Below, one piece after another: positions 1 through 5,697 of a stretch of DNA of 10,229 nucleotides. The first letter of the stretch is position 1. Each line of letters begins with the position of its first letter. The translations under genes and the position numbers were made by a program. Under the pieces are notes generated by a model. That model saw only the letters and a list, made by a program, of their open reading frames with translations. It had not been told where the DNA came from and did not search any database. Source of the DNA: Baffinella frigidus (taxonomy: Eukaryota > Cryptophyceae > Cryptomonadales > Baffinellaceae); assembly GCA_026770585.1 (NCBI GenBank), contig MU646600.1, positions 387,692-397,920 on the forward strand, read 5' to 3'.

Positions 1-171
1 TAAGCGCATAATTGGGTGGTGGTGGTATTGCGATTCAATAAAAACCTTTCGAGTTACAGATTTTACAGAGATGGCCAGCGATAAGTACCACTCAAACTAC
101 GAGAAAAACATTCTCGTGGGGGTCATCGGCACGCCGCAGCGGTGAAATGGGTCGGATGAAAGACGCAAAAA
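1..171. other. Unassigned sequence
   Basis: No convincing open frame, RNA gene or repeat. Short runs such as acattctcgtggggg have no recognised meaning. Confidence 0.5.
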
Positions 172-240
172 AATCGAGGTGACCACTTTGAGATTGATGA
201 GATCGAATCACTTCCGACCACAACTACGAGCCTCGTATCA

Positions 241-322
241 GGATACGAGCTCGTACGAGCTCGTACGAAGCCTTCGTACATGTTTACAAGATCCTACGAG
301 CTCGTACGAAGCTTCGTAGGAT
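241..322. repeat. Palindrome-rich tacgagctcgta/tacgaag array
   Basis: Repeated overlapping palindromes (acgagctcgt three times, cgaagcttcg, and an ATCCTACGA ... TCGTAGGAT hairpin at 291-322). No gene is evident. Confidence 0.7.
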
Positions 323-510
323 CCTGCCGGTACGAAGGAGGAGTTGGGGAATGGACAACAGGGGATATTTTACCACACCACTTGGACAAGAGGGGATATG
401 TTGTTGAATCAGCAACATGTCGGTCATGGAGACAGTTGGACACACGGGCTAAGCTCTCTTCACATTTTACAATGATCTACACACTCATCTAGAACTTTAT
501 GCTGACGGAC

Positions 511-630
511 CTGGTCATAATCCCTGGTCGTAATTCCATCTGGAATGTTCTTTACAACTGGTCACCTGGTCATAATTCCTTCTGGCTTATTCTGGTTTAT
601 GACCAGGAGACTGGTCATAATTCCTTCTGG
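511..630 (+). repeat. ctggtcataattccttctgg repeats, four diverged units
   Basis: Units at 511-527, 524-543, 566-585 and 611-630, the last two nearly identical. Open frames here share this repeat and look incidental. Confidence 0.75.
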
Positions 631-740
631 GATGTTCATGATCCCTGGATGCGTCTCTTCGGAGCTCCGAGGGGATGGCGTGTTGAGATCACGACACCCG
701 AGCCGCTGCACACCGCGCCCCGCCGAGAACTTGAAGAGAC

Positions 741-797
741 GCCCCGCCAATTAAGGGACGCCCCGCAAATTAAGGGACACCCCGTGAATTAAGGTGC
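741..797 (+). repeat. 19-bp tandem repeat, three units
   Basis: gccccgccaattaagggac and two close variants in tandem at 741-759, 760-778 and 779-797, preceded by a weaker half unit. Confidence 0.8.
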
Positions 798-827
798 TAC
801 CTACACCACTGTGGCCCATCCAAAATA

Positions 828-860
828 GAAAAAACATGACGCGGAGTGTCATGTTTTTTC
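828..860. repeat. Perfect 13-bp-arm hairpin
   Basis: gaaaaaacatgac, 7-base loop, gtcatgttttttc. It ends in a T-run, which resembles a terminator on paper, but no transcription unit precedes it. Confidence 0.8.
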
Positions 861-872
861 CATTCCCCTAAC

Positions 873-1033
873 GTGGCGCGAAGCGCCACATGTTGGCGCG
901 AAGCGCCGTTGAGCGCGAAGCGCCACGTGTTGAGTCACATATAAATCTCAACACGTCCGAAGACACGTCCGTATGAACGGACGTGTTGTCTGTAGTAAAG
1001 TCTGGACAAGAGGGGATATATCCCCTCTTGTCC
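873..1033. repeat. Series of six adjacent hairpins/palindromes
   Basis: GTGGCGC-gaa-GCGCCAC (873-889) and two more cgcgaagcgc hairpins (895-907, 912-925); ACGTGTTGAG/CTCAACACGT (925-934 with 947-956); ACACGTCCGT/ACGGACGTGT (963-972 with 977-986); and a perfect 30-base palindrome at 1004-1033 with half-site GGACAAGAGGGGATA. Confidence 0.85.
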
Positions 1034-1158
1034 GAAAAGGTGCTATTATATCCCCAGCTGTCCAAGACCCGTAGACTGGGTCGTGGACTCGTGGCTAAAA
1101 GATTCGATCTCAATCGCAGATATGTCATACAGTGGTACACAGCGTGGTCACCTCGATT

Positions 1159-1368
1159 GTCTTGCAAGTTTTTGACCACTTTCTATCCTGGGCGGAAGAT
1201 TGGTTTTTGGACGGGCAGCTCTACGAGCTCGGAGGTTGCCACGTGTTCGACGAGGAGGTGGTGCTCTCCTTGATCCTGAACCACTCGGGGTTCTCGGGCT
1301 AGTTGTTTGACCATTTTGGCACTGGGGCTAGCGCCCCTCACATCCCATACACATGCACACTGCCGTTG
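1159..1368. other. Unassigned sequence
   Basis: No gene, RNA or clear repeat seen between the foldback and the first TA-flanked element. Confidence 0.5.
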
Positions 1369-1370
1369 TA

Positions 1371-1488
1371 CAGGGGTACCTCGCTCATAAGAAAGTGCTT
1401 CCCACTAGGACCCTACAGTCGGCCTATGCCTAGGGCCCTCTGGTGGTCCTGGGGGGGGGGGCGCTTTCTTGTGAGCGAGGTACCCCTG
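1371..1488. mobile_element. Foldback element, family 1 (TIR CAGGGGTACCTCGCTC), TA-flanked
   Basis: 118 bases with terminal inverted repeats of about 24 bases (CAGGGGTACCTCGCTCATAA ... and its complement), a second inner inverted pair around ctagg/cctag, and TA on both sides (1369-1370, 1489-1490). No coding capacity. A TA target and CAG ends fit a MITE mobilised by a Tc1/mariner or pogo-like transposase; the family is inferred, as no transposase lies in the window. Confidence 0.85.
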
Positions 1489-1796
1489 TACCGGGTCCTA
1501 CAGCGTCGCCGACGAGAACCCATCAGCCAGTCTCATCACTACCAGTTTTTAGTTAAAAACTGAAACTGGCTGGGGTGTGGGGTACCAGTTTTTTGACCAG
1601 TTTTGAAGGTCAAAAAAATTATTCACTCCACGAACGAAGCTCAAATGGCCGTAGCTCAGTGGAATGTTGGCCATTTTTATCATGCTCAAATGTTCTTGAC
1701 TCTCCGCAGAACACTCTCACCAACTTTGACTGCAGGTTTTATGTAACATTCACTTTGGACAACTCAGGATTCAGTGAGAACTACTTTCATAGACTA
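1489..1796. other. Intergenic stretch with accagtttt motifs
   Basis: No gene seen. It holds several copies of accagttttt and complements (1541-1605) and the first 21-bp satellite-like unit (1761-1780). Similar accagtttt motifs recur at 3540-3600. Confidence 0.5.
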
Positions 1797-1942
1797 ACGG
1801 CCTGAAAATGGGGTGGTTAGGCATACGGCATTGCCTAAGACCTCCTACCGTACGCCGAGGGATCCTAAGAACAAAAAGTCTCGGCCTACGGTAGGAGGTC
1901 CTAGGCAATGCCGCAGGCCTAACTACCCCATTTTCAGGCCGT
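1797..1942. mobile_element. Foldback element, family 3 (TIR ACGGCCTGAAAATGGGGT), TA-flanked
   Basis: 146 bases whose ~63-base arms pair with about five mismatches, around a ~20-base loop. TA flanks both ends (1795-1796, 1943-1944). Satellite-type gactcaggattca units lie on both sides, suggesting insertion into that satellite. No open frame; a MITE by structure. Confidence 0.85.
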
Positions 1943-2344
1943 TACCCTATTAACTTAGGATTCATTCAGGACGACTCAGGATTCCATCAGAGCGACTCAG
2001 GATTCATTCAGGGCGTTTCGAAATTCCACAAAGACGATGCCTGACTGCACTGCCACGCCGCAGATTTTGTAAAAGTCGATTCACCCACAAAATCTGTCAA
2101 CTTAGAAACGAGGTACCCAGAATGGGTACCTCGAAAATCGATTTTCGCCTTGAGTTGACTAAATACAAAACACCGGCCTGGCTGTGGACTGCGTCAGAAC
2201 GACACACGATTCAATTGAAACGACCCAGGATTCAGTAAGGACGGCTCATGACGCCGTGCAACACAGAACTCCGGGGCCAAGGTGAGGGACTTCGCGTTTG
2301 GGAATCAAGGTGTCCGGTGGAGGATTGTTGTCCTGCTATCCGCA
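1943..2344. other. Intergenic stretch with scattered satellite units and two hairpins
   Basis: Degenerate gactcaggattcattcag units (1965-2020, 2225-2245). Perfect 10-bp-arm hairpins CAGATTTTGT/ACAAAATCTG (2061-2096) and CGAGGTACCC/GGGTACCTCG (2109-2133); the second uses the same GGTACCTCG core as the family 1 element ends. No gene seen. Confidence 0.65.
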
Positions 2345-2690
2345 GGCCTGTTCACCAAATTCTGAGACCTTCTGACTAAATCCTGAGACCTCCTGACCGA
2401 ATCGTGAAACCTTCCGACTCAACCCTGGGTCGTTTTGACCAAATCCTGAGTCTATCTGACTATATCCCGAGTCATCCTGATCGAATCCTGAGTCTTCCTG
2501 ACTAAATCCTGAGTTTTTCTGACTGAATCTTAAGTCGTCCAAATCCTGAGTCCTTTCGACTAAAACCTGAGTCTTTTTGGGAAAGCACACCAACTTGTTT
2601 GCTGACTGAATCCTAGGGCCTGTTTTCTTACTGACTCGTGAGTCCTCCTAAGCGAATCCTGAGACCTTTTGCTTAAATCCTGGTAGTGTT
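2345..2690 (-). repeat. 21-bp satellite (GACTCAGGATTTAGTCAGAA type), minus orientation
   Basis: About 14 diverged units reading gactcaggatt... on the minus strand. Because 21 is a multiple of 3, a frame stays open at 2336-2593 as DSGFSQx heptads. There is no signal peptide, no codon bias I can argue and no homology, so I treat it as satellite. Confidence 0.8.
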
Positions 2691-2692
2691 GG

Positions 2693-2940
2693 GGTTTCGG
2701 GTTTAGGGGTGAGGGACTAGGGTTCAAGGGTTTAGGGTTTAGGGTTTAGGGTTTAGCGATTAGCGATTGGGGTTTAGGGTTTAGCGATTAGCGATTAGGC
2801 TTTACGCGTTACGCTTTGGGGATTGGGGGTTGAGGTTGTGGGGTTAGGGATTGGGTAGTAGGGATTAGGGTTTCGGGGATTGAGTTTCGGGTTGAGGTTT
2901 AGTTTAGGTTTTAGGGTTTAGGGTCTAGCGATTAGCAAGT
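2693..2940 (+). repeat. Interstitial degenerate telomere-like block
   Basis: Runs of gggttta (best at 2729-2757) mixed with gattagc and gggattg variants. Plant-type telomere sequence, degenerate and flanked by satellite on both sides, hence internal and not a chromosome end. Confidence 0.8.
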
Positions 2941-2966
2941 AGGCATTAGGCTTTAGACAGAAGTAT

Positions 2967-3495
2967 TCAGCATTTAGTCAGGACGGCTCAGGATTATGTC
3001 AAGATCACTGAGGATTCAGTCAGGATGTCTCAGGATTCAGTCAGGATGACTCAGGATTTTGGCTGGACGACTCAGGATTCAGTCAGAAAGACTCAGGACC
3101 CAGTCAGAAAACTCAGGATTCATCCAAAAAGACTCAAGATTCACCCAGAGAAATTCAGGATTAGTGAATCCTGAATCTTGCTTGAATTTCACTCAGAAAG
3201 ACGCAGGATTTAGTCAGAAAGACTGAGGATTGACCAAGAAAGACTCAGGATTCAATCAGAAAGACGCAGGATTTACCCAGAACGACTCAGGATTTAGTCA
3301 AAAAGACTCAGGATTTACTCAGAAAGACTCAGGATTTACCCAAAAAACTCAAGATCCAGTCAGAAAACTCTCAGAATTCACCCAGAAAACTTAGGATACG
3401 CCCAGAAGACGCCGGATTCGCCCAGAAAGACTCAGGATTTAGTCAGAAAGTCGCAGGATTGACCCGAAGGCACCCAGGATTCACTGGGAGGGACT
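2967..3495 (+). repeat. 21-bp satellite (GACTCAGGATTTAGTCAGAA type), plus orientation
   Basis: About 22-25 units of gactcaggatt(c/t)a(g/c)(t/c)c(a)gaaa, most regular at 3240-3345 with an exact 21-base period. Same repeat as 2345-2690 in reverse orientation. Confidence 0.88.
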
Positions 3496-3768
3496 CGGGA
3501 GCGAGTTTACAAATATATTGAGTAGTGAAACACCCAATTCCTGGTAAAAACTGGTATTTTTTACTAAAAACGCATCAAACTAGCCAGTTTTATGGGTTGC
3601 CGAGCTTAAAAACTGAAGGGTGGCCTTCACCTTGACTCGTCGGCCACACCAGGGTCCTAGGGTGGTGCGCCTTTTTCTGAGCGAAGTATTACTGTATCCT
3701 CGGTGGGGGTCCATACATGGCGGCCGTGGTAGTAATAAACGTCGCACCGTTCGAAAAAGGACTAGGAA
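3496..3768. other. Unassigned sequence with a relic family 1 arm
   Basis: No gene seen. 3650-3692 (agggtcctagggtggtgcgc then tctgagcgaagtattactgta) looks like a decayed right half of a family 1 foldback element. Confidence 0.5.
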
Positions 3769-4039
3769 AGGCCCGCCTCGGGACAGATAGGCCCGCCTCG
3801 GGACAGATAGGCCCGCCTCGGGACATAAAGGCCCGCCTCGGGACAGATAGGCCCGCCTCCTTTAGGTCCTTTAGGTTCTTCCAGCTCCCAACATAGGCCA
3901 GATAGGCCCGCCTCGGGACATAGGCCCGCCCCGGGACATATAGGCCCGCCTCGGGACATATAGGCCCGCCTCGGGACAGATAGGCCCGCCTCGGGACAGA
4001 TAGGCCCGCCTCGGGACAGATAGGCCCGCCTCGGGACAG
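3769..4039 (+). repeat. 20-bp GC-rich minisatellite, 12 units
   Basis: Unit aggcccgcctcgggacagat, twelve times, interrupted at 3861-3904 by an unrelated ~45-base stretch containing cctttaggt twice. Single ggcccgcctc(g/a)gg copies also occur at 4373 and 4588. Since 20 is not a multiple of 3, each minus-strand frame cycles through the same 20-residue repeat (SVPRRAYLSRGGPICPEAGL); two such frames are open together, which is a sign of a non-coding repeat. Confidence 0.9.
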
Positions 4040-4090
4040 CGTACGGTAGCACCCTACGGAATGCCGCATTTCTGTTGACGCCGGGAGTTA

Positions 4091-4335
4091 CAGGGGCACC
4101 TCGCTCATGAGAAATCTTTCCCCCCTAGGACCCTACGGGGGTACCTCGCTCATAAGAAACCGCCCCTCCCTAGGACCCTACAGTAGGACTATGCCTAGGG
4201 TCCTATGGTGGTCCTAGGGGGGGCGGCGGTTTCTTATGAGCGAGGTACCCCTGTACAGTAGGCCTATGCCTTCACATGTAGGACCCTATGGTGGTCCTAG
4301 GGGGTAGGCGTTTTCCTATGAGCGAGGTACCCCTG
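4091..4335. mobile_element. Foldback element, family 1, interrupted by a second copy
   Basis: Outer copy: left arm 4091-4135 (CAGGGGCACCTCGCTCATGA...), right part 4256-4335 ending ...GAGCGAGGTACCCCTG. TA at 4089-4090 and 4336-4337. Without the insert it is about 125 bases, matching the copy at 1371-1488 in layout. Confidence 0.85.
4136..4253. mobile_element. Foldback element, family 1, nested inside the previous one
   Basis: 118 bases with arms C(A)GGGGTACCTCGCTCATAA and complement, TA at 4134-4135 and 4254-4255. It splits the outer copy at an accc-TA-cagt site that is uninterrupted in the copy at 1371-1488, so the TA target duplication is directly visible. Confidence 0.88.
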
Positions 4336-4410
4336 TAGGTCACGTCCTCCACCCTGTCCCCTCAACTCGTTGGGCCCGCCTCGGGGTCCCGTCTTACGAT
4401 TTCGGTACAG

Positions 4411-4502
4411 TCTCTCTTTTTTTGTCTCTCTGTCTCTGTCTCTGTCTCTCTCTGTCTCTGTCTCTGTCTCTGTCTCTGTCTGTCTCTGTCTCTGTCTCTG
4501 TC

Positions 4503-4534
<32 letters not shown>

Positions 4535-4537
4535 AAG

Positions 4538-4568
<31 letters not shown>

Positions 4569-4582
4569 TAAGTCTCTCTCTT
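4411..4582 (+). repeat. CT / CTCTGT microsatellite
   Basis: Pyrimidine-rich (TCTCTG)n, (TCTG)n and (CT)n stretches, interrupted by tcaagtc and ttaagtc. Open frames here are simple-repeat translations. Confidence 0.95.
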
Positions 4583-4635
4583 GCGCGGCCCGCCTCAGGA
4601 CCGGCGATGACGCACGAACAAGACTTTTACGTTTA

Positions 4636-4844
4636 CAGGGGTACCTCGCTTCATGGTTTCTTATGCGCGAAAAGTGACCATAAAAGTTATGGTTACAGGG
4701 GGAAAAAAAAGTGACCGTAAAAGTTATGGTTACAGGGGTACCTCGTCCATAAGAACCCCCCCCCCCCTATGACCCTGCAGCAGGCCTATGCCTAGGGCCC
4801 TATGGTAGTCATAGGGGGGCAGTTCCTTATGAACGAGGTACCCC
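4636..4844. mobile_element. Family 1 foldback element with duplicated left end
   Basis: A full element at 4733-4844 (left CAGGGGTACCTCGTCCATAA, right ...GAACGAGGTACCCC). To its left is a ~37-base tandem duplication ending in ttacagggg (4669-4701, 4707-4738) and a further partial left end at 4636. The right end abuts the family 2 element and lacks its last two bases. Confidence 0.75.
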
Positions 4845-4846
4845 TA

Positions 4847-4947
4847 TCCCGCAAGTGGCCAGTAGGCTCATACACCCTACCGCAGGCCCCTAGGACCTGC
4901 CTAGGACCTCTTGGGGGTCGATTTTGACCCGCTGGCCACTTGAGGGA
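4847..4947. mobile_element. Foldback element, family 2 (TIR TCCCTCAAGTGGCCA), TA-flanked
   Basis: 101 bases, terminal arms TCCCGCAAGTGGCCAG and CTGGCCACTTGAGGGA, TA at 4845-4846 and 4948-4949. It sits directly against the end of a family 1 element. No coding capacity. Confidence 0.82.
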
Positions 4948-4990
4948 TACTCAACTCCGTCCCAGGGCGGGCCTGTCCTCCCCGAGGCCA

Positions 4991-5008
4991 CTTCTTCTTC
5001 TTCTTCTT
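4991..5008 (+). repeat. (CTT)6 microsatellite
   Basis: Six perfect ctt units. Confidence 0.95.
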
Positions 5009-5045
5009 TATTACTCTCGAAACAGGTCCTAGCTAGGCCCTTACG

Positions 5046-5091
5046 CCTTGAGTTGAGTGATACAAAAGCCTTGAGTTGAGTGATACAAAAG
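5046..5091 (+). repeat. 23-bp direct repeat, two units
   Basis: ccttgagttgagtgatacaa plus aag, at 5046-5068 and 5069-5091, identical. A related single unit occurs at 2147-2169 (ccttgagttgactaaataca). Confidence 0.85.
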
Positions 5092-5138
5092 TCTACGAGC
5101 CTTGAGAACGAGCCCGCCTCGGAGGGCTCCTCCCGCCG

Positions 5139-5209
5139 CCGCCAAGTTAACTTTCTCCGCCAAGTTAACTTTTACCGAAGAGCCGTTTTTCTCTCGTTCG
5201 CAGAGAGCT
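5139..5209 (+). repeat. Flank repeat, related to 5440-5509
   Basis: Contains ccgccaagttaacttt twice (5139-5154, 5157-5172) and then a ccga(a/g)gagccgttt...cgttcgcagagagc block (5175-5209) that recurs at 5476-5509 after a similar ccgcc-aa-gt stretch. The two copies are about 300 bases apart and bracket the first half of the CACGTG cluster. Confidence 0.7.
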
Positions 5210-5227
5210 CCGATGGGCCGCGGCGCT

Positions 5228-5611
5228 CACGTGCGTGTCAAGTCACTCCGGCTATTCCTACACGGGACCGTGCCCCCCAGAATGCGTCGGTCACGTGTCG
5301 GTCACGTGTCGAGGTCACGTGTCGGTCACGAAGCTGGCACGAAGCTGTCACGTCCCGAGGGCACGTGCCGATCATCGGTCACGTGTCGCGGTCACGTGTC
5401 AAGGGCGGATCTCGCGCGGGGGAGTACCCCCGAGCATCTCGCAACTTGACTTCCCCCGCCAAAAGTCGTCTTTCCCCGAGGAGCCGTTTGTCTTCGTTCG
5501 CAGAGAGCCTCGCGGGTCACGTGTCGAGGTCACGTCCCCGAGGTCACGTGTCGATCATCAGGTCACGTGGCGGTCACGTGTCGATCAGCGGTCACGCGTC
5601 GCGGTCACGTG
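5228..5611. repeat. Cluster of twelve CACGTG motifs in GTCACGTGTCG-type repeats
   Basis: CACGTG occurs at 5228, 5292, 5303, 5316, 5362, 5380, 5393, 5518, 5545, 5564, 5575 and 5606, mostly within tcacgtgtcg units 11-20 bases apart. The last one contains the TGA stop of the dynamin gene. CACGTG is the palindromic G-box/E-box core bound by bZIP and bHLH factors, but here it more simply reflects tandem duplication of the exon end. Open frames across it (5080-5715 on the + strand) are repeat-derived. Confidence 0.8.
5391..5440 (-). pseudogene. Degenerate 3' fragment of last exon, including stop region
   Basis: The + strand stretch from gtcacgtgtcaagggcgga through cgagcatctcgcaac parallels 5604-5673 of the last exon, with ~19 bases missing in the middle and several substitutions. 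It lies downstream of the stop codon, so the terminal exon follows the same pattern as the internal ones. Confidence 0.55.
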
Positions 5612-5697
5612 TCGAGAGCGGAGACCTCGTTGAGGACGGAGGTCGCGCGCGAGAGCACGCCGAGCATCTTGCGGCAGTTCTCCCGCTGTTCTCGGAT
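5605..5697 (-). CDS. Dynamin-related gene, last exon (end of GED and stop)
   Basis: Thirty codons and TGA. The acceptor CCAACCCAG ends at 5698. The peptide is IREQRENCRKMLGVL followed by SRATSVLNEVSALDT. Joined to DERPE it gives a PEIxxxR...C/A-RKMLxxL...A-x-x-x-L-x-E pattern typical of the last GED helix. The stop codon lies inside a CACGTGAC motif that recurs through the downstream flank, so the last codons and the 3' flank share one repeat. No proline-rich domain follows. Confidence 0.86.
   Translation of the reverse strand: MREQRENCRKMLGVLSRATSVLNEVSALDT

Larger units (their letters stand above)
172..1158. repeat. Imperfect ~1 kb foldback (possible non-autonomous element)
   Basis: AATCGAGGTGACCAC at 172-186 is the perfect reverse complement of 1144-1158, and GAGATCGAATC at 199-209 of 1101-1111. 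Further in, GGACAA(G/C)AGGGGATAT lies at 353-368, 384-399 and 1004-1019 in + orientation and at 1018-1033 and 1048-1063 (diverged) in - orientation. The interior has no protein I recognise. The ends lack a clear target duplication, so the boundaries are approximate. Confidence 0.5.

Noticed and set aside
828-860. Rho-independent terminator
   Set aside because: Shape fits, but this is eukaryotic DNA with no gene upstream, and the hairpin is AT-rich.
2336-2593. Minus-strand 85-residue frame with DSGFSQx heptads, like a repeat surface protein
   Set aside because: It is the direct translation of a 21-bp satellite that continues non-coding on both sides and in the opposite orientation; no signal peptide or homology.
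2967-3495. CRISPR array
   Set aside because: Units follow each other with no unique spacers, and the setting is eukaryotic.
3689-4069. Minus-strand 126-residue frame rich in PRRAYLSRGGPICPEAGL
   Set aside because: Product of the 20-bp minisatellite; a second frame over the same DNA gives the same cyclic peptide.
4297-4714. Frames over the CT/CTCTGT tract
   Set aside because: Simple-repeat translation (SLSLSV / RDRDRE).
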